This document shows positions 52,676 to 61,648 of a stretch of 64,000 nucleotides of DNA, one piece after another. The position numbers and the translations under genes were made by a program. The stretch lies in assembly GCA_001931535.1 (NCBI GenBank), contig CP016211.1:15267501-15331500 (forward strand), given 5' to 3'. The DNA is from Minicystis rosea (GTDB lineage Bacteria > Myxococcota_A > Polyangia > Polyangiales > Polyangiaceae). The first letter of the stretch is position 1. Every line of letters starts with the position of its first letter. The notes beneath the pieces are model-generated. The model did no database searches, was not told where the DNA came from, and worked only from the letters and a program-made list of their open reading frames with translations.

Positions 52676-55600
52676 ATGCCGACATCACCGGTACCGGATT
52701 TGGCCGCCCCGCCGGGGATGTGCCCGGGCGTTGCCGTCATGGGCGGCGGGGGTGCGGGTGGTGATGGGGATGGGAATGGCAATGGGGGAGATGGGGGCGC
52801 GGGAGGCGACGGGAACGGCGACGGCAAGAACGGCAGTGGCGACGGGAAGGGTGCAGGTGGCTGTGGAAAAGGTTCGGGCGACGGCGGTGGGTGCCCGAAT
52901 CATCATGGAGGCGCGAACAGCGGTAAAGCGTCTGCCGGCGATCCCGTCGATGTCGTCACTGGGGCGATGTTCACGTCGCCGGAATACGATGTCGTCCTGC
53001 GAGGGCCCCTCCCGCTCGAAATCATGCGGTCGTACAGCAGCGCGGCAAGAGACCGCAATGTGGGGCTCGGATACGGTTGGAGCCATTCGCTCGCCTGGGA
53101 GGTGTGCGACCGCCGCAGTGGTGTGGTTCTGATCGCGGATGACGGTACGGAAACCCCGTTCGGCAAGATCGAGGAACAGACGGGCGTCGTGGGGCCACAC
53201 GGCTGGATCTTGGGACGTATTGATGGCGGGTTCGCGCTCTCACGCGTGGACGACACGAAGCTCGTCTTCGGCGACCCTATCCCGCTGTCGGGCGACGCCC
53301 GGCGCCACCGGCTCCTGGCCATCGAGGACGCGTCCGCGAACCGCATCAACCTTCGCTATCGTGAGGATAGGCTCATCGAGGTCGTCGACTGCGTGGGCCG
53401 CGCCGTCGAGGTCGTCCGCGGCCCAGATGGCAATATCGAGAGCTTTCGCGCCGCCCATCCCGTTACTGGCTCTGGGAAGGTCTCGCTGACGACGTTTCAC
53501 TATAACGAACGAGGAGAGCTCGTTACCGCGATTGACGCCGATGGCGCTTCGCGCTCGTTCACGTACGACGACGAGAATCACCTGATGACATCACAGACGA
53601 TGCCGAGCGGGCTCGTCTTCTTCTATTGCTACGACCGCCAAGGACGGTGCGTGGAGACTTGGGGGGAGTACCCTGGGAAAAGGGACCTGAGCCTCGCGGA
53701 GGGCGTGCCCGAGTTGCTCGCCGACAACGAGACTCGCGCAAAGGGGATTCATCACGTCAAGCTGCTCTTCGGCGACGGCGACTACTCGGAGGTCGTGGAC
53801 TCCGTCGCGCTCCATAGATACTTCGGGAATCGATTTGGCAAATGCGACAAGGCCGTTTCCACTGGAGGGGTCTTCAGCCGGAGGTACGACGACAACGGGC
53901 ACCTGCTGGCGTTCTCCGACGCGCTGGATGCCACGACGATATTTGAGCGAGACTACCGCGGGCGCTTGTTGCGGGTGACTGATCCGCTCGGCCGGACAAC
54001 GACAATTCACCGTTATCCAGGAGGCGCCATTCGCGAGGTGATCGACGCGGCCGGCGGCATTACGACGGTCGCGCGGACCGACGATGGGCTGATCCTGACG
54101 GATCCGCTCGGATCAGTATTCGCCTTGTCGTACGGGGCTCGAGGGCAGATCCAAGAGACGGTCGCACCCAACGGCATGCGCCGGAAGTTCGTCTACGACG
54201 CGCAGAGCAATCTGATCGAGGTTCTCGGTCCGGGTTGGCGCAGGACGACCGCTACGTACGATGGATGGGGGCGCTGCACGTCGATTCGCGAGGAGGATGG
54301 ATCCTACACGACGTTCGAGTGCAGTCTTGGCGGGGCCCTGCTGGCGGTCACCGTAGACGGCGCGACGACGCGGTACGAGTACGATGGCGAGGGGAACGTG
54401 ATCACCATCCGCGACGCTGGTGGCGGTACCACACGGATGCTCTACGGAGGGCTCGGGAGGCTTTGTGAAACCCACCGCCCAGACGGCGCGGTCGTGCGGT
54501 TGAGATACGATCGAGAGGGGCGCGTCGTCGAGGTGCACAATGCGCGCGGTGAGGTCCATTCCATCACGTACGATGTGGCCGGCAGGCGCGTACGGGAGCG
54601 CACCTTCGACGGCAGACAGCTTCGCTACAAGCACGATGCAATGGGGCGACTCATTTCGTCGACGAACGGAAGCGGGGCCCGCACAGACTACGAGCGGGAC
54701 CTCGCGGGGCAGTTGATCAGGTGCATCTATCCGGACGACACCGAGGCCACTTTCACGTACGACGCCCTCGGCGAGGTGATCGCCGCCGCCTGCCCGGCCG
54801 GACGGTTCAGCTTCGAGCGTAACCCTGTTGGCTGGATTGTCGGCGAGCTTCAGGAGGTCGCCGGCGAAGCGATCTCCGTGACGACCGATTACGACGTGAT
54901 GGGCAATCCCACCGCGCGACGGACCTCTTGGGGCCACACGGTATCCTACGTACGCAGCGAGCTCGGATACTGCGAGTCAGCGACGCTCGACGGCTCTGAG
55001 CTGGTCCGGTTCACGCGCGACACGCGTGGTCGGGAGACGATGCGCTTGCTCCCGAGCGGCGGCCGGATCAAGTCGGAATTCGGCCCGGGAGGGGTGCTGT
55101 TGCGGCGGAGCGCCCATTCTCCGGGGATGGAGCGAACAGCCGCCGTCGGGGAGCCGGAGTGGATCGGGGGAATGGCATCGGGAACTACGGTGGATCGGGC
55201 GTACCAGTACACGCCGACGCATGAGCTCGCAGCGATTTGGGATAGCGCCAAGGGGATCACTCGCTATCAGTACGACGCCCTCGGGCGGCTCCTCGCCGTC
55301 ATCCCCGAACATGCGCGCACGGAGCTTTTCGCGTACGACGCGAATGGCAACGTCACCGAGCGCCAGGACCCGTACTCCCGCGAGTATGGTCCAGGGGGAC
55401 GGCTCCTCCGCAAAGGTGATACCGAGTTTCTCTGGAACGACGCCGGCCAGCTCGTCGAGCGTCGCACACGGGGGCCGGAAGGCGTGCGGACGACGCGTTA
55501 CGTGTGGTGGGAGACAGGCCTTCTCCGCTCCGTCGAACGAGACGACGGCGCGCTCGTCGAATTCGCATACGACCCCTGGGCGCGCCGCGTATCGAAACAG

Positions 55601-56593
55601 GTGTCGGCGCTGGACCCTGACGGACGGCGGCATCTCGTTTCGAGGACCCGTTTCGTATGGGATGGGACGCACATGGTGCACGAGATCAAGCGAGCGGCGG
55701 AGCCTGGTGGTGGGGAGATCATCGACGAACGAACCTACCTCTTCGAGGATATCCGCACAGTGCCTCTCGCGCACCGCGACGCGCGCACGGTCGGCGGCCT
55801 GCAAAACGTCAGCGGGTGGTTCCACTATCTCAACGACGAAACTGGCGCGCCAGAGATGCTCGTCGATGTCAGAGGCCGCGTGGCATGCGAGCTCCTGCGT
55901 TCTCCATGGGGGGCCGCGACGTTCGCTCCTGGTCATGCGACGACGACTTCGCTTCGGTTCCGGGGGCAGTACGCGGACGAGGAGACCGAGCTCTCGTACA
56001 ATCGGTATCGGTACTACGACCCGGCGATCGGCAGGTACATCAGCACGGATCCGATCGAGCTCGAGGGAGGGCTCAACCTCTTCGCCTACGCGGGCAACTG
56101 CCCAACCTCCTCGATCGATGTCGAGGGGCTCACCAACATCTTCTCGGTCATCAAGAACGGAGAGGGTGAGGTCGTCCAGACGGGCTTCAACAAGGGCCCG
56201 AATACCGGGCCTACAGCGGGCCCCTTCAACACGGGAAAGCCATGCGCCGAGGTGGACGCGCTGAATGGTCTGGCCAAGCAGATGGGCCCCGGGACGACCA
56301 CGGCGGATGTTCGGAACAAGTTCACCAAAGAGGGATACAAGATGGAGACGTATGTGCTCCCCGACAACGTCACCGAGCCGGAGAAGAAGAAAATCGCCGG
56401 AGATGCGATGGAGAAGGGCAAGATCCCCAAGAGCGCCGAAGGGGTGTGTCCTTGCGGCACCTGTGGTGCGATGATCAAGGGAGACCCGGCGAAGGGAGAA
56501 CCGAGTATCCAAAGTCAGGTGTGGGCAAACAATCAAACCCAACCCGGGGGCAAGATGGGCCCCTGGAAGGGTACCAAGACGTGGGGCAAGTAG
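52676..56593 (+). CDS. Rhs-family polymorphic toxin with predicted deaminase C-terminus
   Basis: A 1305-residue Rhs protein, 3 bp after the DUF4150 gene. N-terminus: short T6SS-adaptor-like segment, then a Gly/Asp/Asn low-complexity linker (about 25-80) and the DUF6531/RHS entry (D-P-V-D-V-V-T-G-A-M). About 1000 residues of YD/RHS repeats follow (Y-D-A-L-G, Y-D-R-E-G-R-V, Y-E-Y-D-G-E-G-N), closing with the core motif Y-Y-D-P-A-I-G-R-Y-I-S-T-D-P-I and I-D-V-E-G-L (residue 1152). The remaining 153 residues form the toxin tip: C-A-E at 1190-1192 and P-C-G-T-C at 1259-1263, the zinc/catalytic motifs of the cytidine-deaminase fold, most like YwqJ-type toxins. Target (DNA, RNA or nucleotide) unknown. 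No small immunity gene follows. Confidence 0.88.
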   Translation: MPTSPVPDLAAPPGMCPGVAVMGGGGAGGDGDGNGNGGDGGAGGDGNGDGKNGSGDGKGAGGCGKGSGDGGGCPNHHGGANSGKASAGDPVDVVTGAMFTSPEYDVVLRGPLPLEIMRSYSSAARDRNVGLGYGWSHSLAWEVCDRRSGVVLIADDGTETPFGKIEEQTGVVGPHGWILGRIDGGFALSRVDDTKLVFGDPIPLSGDARRHRLLAIEDASANRINLRYREDRLIEVVDCVGRAVEVVRGPDGNIESFRAAHPVTGSGKVSLTTFHYNERGELVTAIDADGASRSFTYDDENHLMTSQTMPSGLVFFYCYDRQGRCVETWGEYPGKRDLSLAEGVPELLADNETRAKGIHHVKLLFGDGDYSEVVDSVALHRYFGNRFGKCDKAVSTGGVFSRRYDDNGHLLAFSDALDATTIFERDYRGRLLRVTDPLGRTTTIHRYPGGAIREVIDAAGGITTVARTDDGLILTDPLGSVFALSYGARGQIQETVAPNGMRRKFVYDAQSNLIEVLGPGWRRTTATYDGWGRCTSIREEDGSYTTFECSLGGALLAVTVDGATTRYEYDGEGNVITIRDAGGGTTRMLYGGLGRLCETHRPDGAVVRLRYDREGRVVEVHNARGEVHSITYDVAGRRVRERTFDGRQLRYKHDAMGRLISSTNGSGARTDYERDLAGQLIRCIYPDDTEATFTYDALGEVIAAACPAGRFSFERNPVGWIVGELQEVAGEAISVTTDYDVMGNPTARRTSWGHTVSYVRSELGYCESATLDGSELVRFTRDTRGRETMRLLPSGGRIKSEFGPGGVLLRRSAHSPGMERTAAVGEPEWIGGMASGTTVDRAYQYTPTHELAAIWDSAKGITRYQYDALGRLLAVIPEHARTELFAYDANGNVTERQDPYSREYGPGGRLLRKGDTEFLWNDAGQLVERRTRGPEGVRTTRYVWWETGLLRSVERDDGALVEFAYDPWARRVSKQVSALDPDGRRHLVSRTRFVWDGTHMVHEIKRAAEPGGGEIIDERTYLFEDIRTVPLAHRDARTVGGLQNVSGWFHYLNDETGAPEMLVDVRGRVACELLRSPWGAATFAPGHATTTSLRFRGQYADEETELSYNRYRYYDPAIGRYISTDPIELEGGLNLFAYAGNCPTSSIDVEGLTNIFSVIKNGEGEVVQTGFNKGPNTGPTAGPFNTGKPCAEVDALNGLAKQMGPGTTTADVRNKFTKEGYKMETYVLPDNVTEPEKKKIAGDAMEKGKIPKSAEGVCPCGTCGAMIKGDPAKGEPSIQSQVWANNQTQPGGKMGPWKGTKTWGK

Positions 56594-56625
56594 CGCGGCA
56601 TTGCCTGCGAAGGATGGTGCTCTAG

Positions 56626-59016
56626 ATGCCTCCGTCCCCCTCCGCTTCCACGACCGAGCAGCTTGTGACCTGGCTCGAGACTGCCACCGTCAAGCGCGCG
56701 CTGGTCATCGAGGACGGCTCCACCGGGAGCATCAGCCCGCTCGCGCGATGGCTCGTCCAGGTGCGCGAGACTGGGGCGCTCGATGTGATTGGTGCCTCGT
56801 TGGGGCCTACTGCGGGGTTGGTCCTCGAGCGAGACATCGTAGTGGCGCTCTACCTCGAGCTCTATCCTGACGATCCTGAGACCCCCGGGACCTTCTCCCT
56901 CGCGCGGCTTCGCGATCATGTGCGTGAGGGATTGCGCGCGGACGCGTCGGACAGGAAACGACTCGTCGTGCTCGAACGGGTGAGCTGGGGAGAGGAGAGC
57001 TTCCGCCGAAACCTCGGAGACCTGCTCGGTAGTCTCAGCTCTGAACAGCAAGCCGTCGTCACCCTTCGTTTGGAAGATGGGCAAGAGCTGAACATCTCCG
57101 CGTGGTGCAAACAGCTCGGGTGGCGCGAGGAGGAGACGCTCTGTCTGCGGCTCCCCGCGTTGCTCGATGGCGACCTCACCCCGAGAGAGCGCGCACAGCA
57201 GTGGATCAATACCTGCCTCGCGGTCGGAGGGACGATTCCTATCATCGAGTTGCTCGATGTTCTTGCCGCCGCTCGGCGGCCGATGCGCTCGGAAGAAGTT
57301 GCCGCAATCGTGGAAGTGGATCCGAGCGCTGTCCACGCTTCGCTGCGCCACGCGCCGCCGGGAGCGCTCGTGCTGGATGACGCCGAACGGTATGTGTTCG
57401 CCGATCCGACCGTCGCTCATGCGTGGATGGAGCTCCGCCCTGAAGCGAGCGTCCGCGTTCGCGAGAGGCTCTTGGCGCTCGGCGAAGCTGCGCTACACGG
57501 CCGGGCGGAACGAGTCGTGCCGTACGTCATCGAGCACTATGGGGCGCTCCTTGCGGAGCATGGCGGGCTTTCGGCTCAGATCCCGCTCGTCAGCGAGGCC
57601 TGGGCGAACGCGTGGTCATCGTTGGAAAACCCGCTGGGCTTCGAGGCCGACGTCGAGCGCGTGTGGGCCGCTGGCCAGCGCGAGCTCCTGGAGAATGCGT
57701 CTGGCCCAGCGGCGTCGCGTCTGGAGCCAATTCTCACGCATTATCGCTGCGTACAGGTCTCGAGCGCGATCATGCTCCAAGTGCGCGAGCTCGGCGGCAC
57801 TGCGGGGCCGCGCGCCACGGCACTCGAGGCTCTCGCGCAGGAGCTCGACGAGCCGGAGCGGACGCGGGTTCGCGAGCGCGCCGTCGACGCGCTCCTCGCG
57901 GTCGACCTGAAGGCCTCCGATGCCGACATCCTCATGCGGCTGGCCGCGTGCGTGGACGGGCAGCGACGGAGCGATATCGCGACAAGAGTCTTGGAGACGT
58001 ATCGCACTGATGTGGCGAATGGAGGCAACAGCATTTGGCTCCTCCGTGTTGCTCCACTGCTATCTACGGCGGAGCGCAGCGCCCTGGTCGATGAAGCCCT
58101 TGCAGGATTGCGCGACCTTCCCGAGCACGATGCTTGGGCCTTGCGCGATGCCGTCCGCGCTGCACCGGAGTTGGCCTTGCAGCTCGCGCGATCGAACCCT
58201 GACCTGCCGCGCCGCGATCGCTTCAGGTTCGATTGCGCGCTCGCTCCGTATCTCAGGGGCGACGCGCGGCAACGCATCGTCGAAGCGGTCCTCGAGACTG
58301 TGGAGGCGGGCCCGTTTCCGCTCGATACAGAGGACCTGCGAGCGGTTGCGCCAGCTCTCGATACGAAGCAGATCGTTCGCCTCTTCGGGATACTTTGCGC
58401 AGCCGGGTACGACGCGGACTTTCAAGGCATCTGCATCCGAGCTCTCTGCGCGTCCGGTTGTGCGAACGAGGCAGAAGCACTCGCGGGCCCAGATCCGGCG
58501 TCCATGCCCTTCGATTGGGTCCTCGCTCTTGCTTCCAGCTCACCTGATGAGCGACCCGCGCTTCGCGAGGAGCTGGAGAGGCAGCTCTCTGCGATGGACG
58601 AGACCAGACTGGGCTGGACGATCGAGCGTGACGCCGCCGAGCTCGTGGGCGTTCTAGGCGCTAATATTCTCATTCGCTTCGTGCGTACGATCACCAGTGG
58701 CGAGGAGCGGATCGTCGCCCGCGTCGCGCTCGTGCCATTCGCTGCGGAGCCAGAGAAGCGCGCGCTCGTCGACGAGGCGGTCGCGGCCTTTCGCGCTCCC
58801 AGCGGGCAGGAGGCGCTCCATTGGCGGGAGCTCTTGTCGTGCTGGGAATGGATGTCGACGCCGGATGCATGCCATTTGCTCATTCACGGCTCCCATGATG
58901 TCGATGCATTGTGGGCGCTGAAGGACTTCGCGCCGGTGCTTCGGCACCTCGCCGGTGCCGAAGCACCGGTTCGCGTCGCCGAGCAGATCATCGAGGTTGC
59001 TCGTTGGATGCCTTGA
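56626..59016 (+). CDS. STAND-like protein with degenerate P-loop; toxin-neighbour
   Basis: A 796-residue, largely helical protein. The N-terminal block V-I-E-D-G-S-T-G-S-I-S-P-L-A-R-W-L aligns with the P-loop region of the paralogous neighbour at 59216 but lacks the G-K/R-S/T core, so ATP binding is doubtful. V-V-L-E-R-V-S-W-G-E-E occupies the Walker-B position. The rest consists of helical repeats (S-T-A-E-R-S-A-L-V-D-E-A-L-A-G-L) and ends A-P-V-L-R-H-L-A-G-A-E-A-P, close to the paralogue's tail. Directly downstream of the Rhs toxin gene, so it could be its immunity protein, an effector partner or an unrelated sensor. I recognise no family beyond a STAND-like layout. Confidence 0.7.
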   Translation: MPPSPSASTTEQLVTWLETATVKRALVIEDGSTGSISPLARWLVQVRETGALDVIGASLGPTAGLVLERDIVVALYLELYPDDPETPGTFSLARLRDHVREGLRADASDRKRLVVLERVSWGEESFRRNLGDLLGSLSSEQQAVVTLRLEDGQELNISAWCKQLGWREEETLCLRLPALLDGDLTPRERAQQWINTCLAVGGTIPIIELLDVLAAARRPMRSEEVAAIVEVDPSAVHASLRHAPPGALVLDDAERYVFADPTVAHAWMELRPEASVRVRERLLALGEAALHGRAERVVPYVIEHYGALLAEHGGLSAQIPLVSEAWANAWSSLENPLGFEADVERVWAAGQRELLENASGPAASRLEPILTHYRCVQVSSAIMLQVRELGGTAGPRATALEALAQELDEPERTRVRERAVDALLAVDLKASDADILMRLAACVDGQRRSDIATRVLETYRTDVANGGNSIWLLRVAPLLSTAERSALVDEALAGLRDLPEHDAWALRDAVRAAPELALQLARSNPDLPRRDRFRFDCALAPYLRGDARQRIVEAVLETVEAGPFPLDTEDLRAVAPALDTKQIVRLFGILCAAGYDADFQGICIRALCASGCANEAEALAGPDPASMPFDWVLALASSSPDERPALREELERQLSAMDETRLGWTIERDAAELVGVLGANILIRFVRTITSGEERIVARVALVPFAAEPEKRALVDEAVAAFRAPSGQEALHWRELLSCWEWMSTPDACHLLIHGSHDVDALWALKDFAPVLRHLAGAEAPVRVAEQIIEVARWMP

Positions 59017-59219
59017 AGGAGGCCCTCGCGGGCCGGCCAAAGCTCGGATCGATTCATGTGGATCACGAGCAGGCGGCTAGGCTCCCGCTGAGCGGTCGCC
59101 CGCCGGGCAAGCCGTTGATTCAGGTGATCGGCGGCGAATGCCAACAGGGGGCCAACAAGGTTGTGAGCGGCGCGAAGGCGAAGACGAACCCCTCCACGAC
59201 GCCGCCCTTCCTCGGATGA
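59013..59219 (+). CDS. Small ORF between the two STAND-like genes, unknown
   Basis: A 68-codon frame from TTG 59013 (L-K-E-A-L-A-G-R-P-K-L-G-S) that ends at TGA 59217-59219, overlapping the ATG of the next gene (ATGATG). The composition is protein-like (G-S-I-H-V-D-H-E-Q-A-A-R-L-P-L, P-L-I-Q-V-I-G-G-E-C, P-P-F-L-G) and has coding-type GC3. The start codon is uncertain. It could be a small gene, a leader peptide or a relic of a larger protein. Confidence 0.35.
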   Translation: MKEALAGRPKLGSIHVDHEQAARLPLSGRPPGKPLIQVIGGECQQGANKVVSGAKAKTNPSTTPPFLG

Positions 59220-61540
59220 TGCTCGACGGTGGATGGGGCCCTCGTGTGGCCGAGCGTGGCGCCCGTATCTTCCTCGACGAGGCGGTCGCCCTGCCATCGC
59301 CGCAGGTGGATCGCAGTCGCGAGATCGCGGCGCTGGACGCCTGGCTGGCGGACGCCGCCTTGTCACGAGCCCTTGTCCTCGGGCCCCGCCGGGCCGGAAG
59401 ATCGACGCTCCTCGCGCGCTGGGCTCGGGCCGTTGCTGGGCGTGGAGACGTGAAGGTGGCTTACGTGCCGATCAGCCGAGCGCACGGCGTGGCGCTCGAC
59501 CGAGAGGTGCTGGGCCTCCTGTACGCCCGACTGGCGTCGCCTCGACTCCGCCCGGCCGGCGTTGGCGAGATGTGGGCCGCCATCGGCGATCTGCTCGAGG
59601 GCGGCTGCGATCCGGACAAGGGACCGCTGCTGCTCATCATCGATGGTGCCGAGGAAACGATCGGCTTCGATCTCGACGCGTCGCTCGTCGGTCGCATCGG
59701 CCCTGGGTTCCGGGTCATCGTGGCGGCGGAGGGCGAGCCTCCAAGCTGGCTGCCGCAGTTCGGTTGGAGCGAGGAAGACACATGGCTCCTGCCGCTCGCG
59801 CACGTCTCCGATGAGCCCGCCGCGGTTGGCGCTGCGGCGCGCGCGCCGGGCTCTCTCGAGCGCGCGCACTCGCTCTTGCGGGATCTGGGCCCTTCGGAAC
59901 GTTCCGAGCTGGAGCGCCTGCTGCGTTCTTCCGGTGATCCGATCAACCCAATGATCTTCTGTTCTCCAGCATGGCTCGGCGCCTGGATGACGAGGCCGGA
60001 CGCCTCCCTCGGCTTCCTCTCCGACATCGAGGTGGCGCTTGCGGGCGCGGCGCACGCCGCGCTGGAGAGCGACGACAGCGCAGCGCGGTGCATCGCGCTC
60101 GGCGATCAGGTGCGTTGCGCGCTGGTCGAGGTCAGCGTGACGACGCTCGCGAGCGCCGCACGACGGGAGGCCGAGGCGCTCGCATCGGACCTGGAGGAGG
60201 AAGGCGCGCTCCGACCGGACGCCGTGCCGCCGCTCGGCGAGGATGCGATCGATCTCGGACGCGTCATCGACGACGGTGCCGAGCGCGCGGAGGCGCTTGC
60301 CGCGCTCGCCGCGCAGCTCCCCGAGGATGCACGGGGCGATCTCGTGGACTGGGCTTATGCGGCGATCCGTGGAACGCGCAATGAGTATGCGGACGCGGGG
60401 CTCGTTGCCATCCTCAAGTGCGCAGGTCTCGCTCGACGCGAGGCCATCGCACGAGAGGCGGTGAACGCTCTCGGCGAGACAGCGAGCGACGTCTACCTCG
60501 CGCTCAACGTCGCTCCCTTCCTCTCCGGCGACGAAGGGGCAGCGGTGGTGCGTGTCGCGCTCGATCGCGCGACGTCGCTCGCGGATGACCTCGACGTCAT
60601 CGCCGAGCACGCTGCCCGCATCTCGGATCAGTACGCCGACGACGTATGGGGATGGTCAGCAGGGCTCCCGGAGCCTGCGCGATCCGTGCTGCGGGCGCGG
60701 ATCGCCCCGCGCCTCTCTCCGGGACTAGCGAGCGCGGGATTGGAGGCAGCGCTGGCTGGCCTGTGCGATCTGTCAGCGTCAGGGGGCGACTACCACGCCG
60801 TGTCGTGCGCGCTGGCGGTGCTGGCGCCGTACCTCGGTCCGAGCTCGTTCGATCGCGCCCTCGCGACGGCGCTGGCGATCGGGGCGCCCGAGGTGCTCTG
60901 CGCGGACGCGCGCTCCGCGATGATCCCCTTCATCCTGCGGGTCGCGGCGCTCGGAAGGACGACCGAGGCGCTGGCGATGGCAGCCGGCTTGTACTCCGAG
61001 CACCACCGCTGGGTGGCCAGAGCAGCGCTGCTCTCCCAGCTTTCGGGGCATGATCGAGACACGCTCGCGGGCGACTTGATACAGCAGCTCGAGCACGCGA
61101 GTCGCGGCGAGCGCTCGGCGCTCCTCGAGACCAACGCGGCCGATCTCGCCCGCGGGATGGACGCCCGCCGCCTCGCGGACATCGCGCGCTCCACGGAGCG
61201 GCTGCGCCCGATCGCCATCATCGCAGCCCACCTCGCCGGTCCCGAGCGCCGTGCTCTCGTGACGGTCGCCGTGGACATGGCTCGGCGCGTCCTGGAGCGC
61301 GATGCTGAAGCGCTGCTCGTCATGCCGAGGCTGGCGCGAGACATGAGCACCGCGGATGCGACCGAGCTGTTCGGGCGGCTGCTCGCGTACCTAGTCGTCA
61401 ACGAGCGCGGCAGCTTCCTCGCGTACTGGAACGGAGACGATTTCCGCATCCTCGCGCCGCTCCTCCGACAGGCCGGCGGCGAGGCTGCCATCGTGCAGGC
61501 GGCGCATGCGATCGTGGATGTCGCCGCGTGGTTCCCGTAG
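59216..61540 (+). CDS. STAND-like NTPase with helical repeats
   Basis: A 774-residue paralogue of the preceding STAND-like protein, from ATG 59216 (a second ATG follows). The N-terminus has a P-loop-like G-P-R-R-A-G-R-S-T-L-L in which the Walker-A Lys is Arg, and L-L-L-I-I-D-G-A-E-E as Walker B; R-V-I-V-A-A-E-G resembles sensor 1. Helical repeats from about residue 300 to the end resemble HEAT/TPR solenoids, with V-A-P-F-L-S-G-D-E-G-A-A-V-V matching the neighbour's V-A-P-L-L-S-T-A-E-R. Possible role: sensor/adaptor or immunity-like partner of the Rhs toxin. Confidence 0.72.
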   Translation: MMLDGGWGPRVAERGARIFLDEAVALPSPQVDRSREIAALDAWLADAALSRALVLGPRRAGRSTLLARWARAVAGRGDVKVAYVPISRAHGVALDREVLGLLYARLASPRLRPAGVGEMWAAIGDLLEGGCDPDKGPLLLIIDGAEETIGFDLDASLVGRIGPGFRVIVAAEGEPPSWLPQFGWSEEDTWLLPLAHVSDEPAAVGAAARAPGSLERAHSLLRDLGPSERSELERLLRSSGDPINPMIFCSPAWLGAWMTRPDASLGFLSDIEVALAGAAHAALESDDSAARCIALGDQVRCALVEVSVTTLASAARREAEALASDLEEEGALRPDAVPPLGEDAIDLGRVIDDGAERAEALAALAAQLPEDARGDLVDWAYAAIRGTRNEYADAGLVAILKCAGLARREAIAREAVNALGETASDVYLALNVAPFLSGDEGAAVVRVALDRATSLADDLDVIAEHAARISDQYADDVWGWSAGLPEPARSVLRARIAPRLSPGLASAGLEAALAGLCDLSASGGDYHAVSCALAVLAPYLGPSSFDRALATALAIGAPEVLCADARSAMIPFILRVAALGRTTEALAMAAGLYSEHHRWVARAALLSQLSGHDRDTLAGDLIQQLEHASRGERSALLETNAADLARGMDARRLADIARSTERLRPIAIIAAHLAGPERRALVTVAVDMARRVLERDAEALLVMPRLARDMSTADATELFGRLLAYLVVNERGSFLAYWNGDDFRILAPLLRQAGGEAAIVQAAHAIVDVAAWFP

Positions 61541-61648
61541 CCCCCGACAGCACGGCGTTCTCGCCAGAAGGGCGGTTCTACGCCTTCGTCGGCAGCTTCG
61601 AATTCACGCGTCACTGGCAGATGTCGTTCTCGCCGTCGGAGGATGCTC

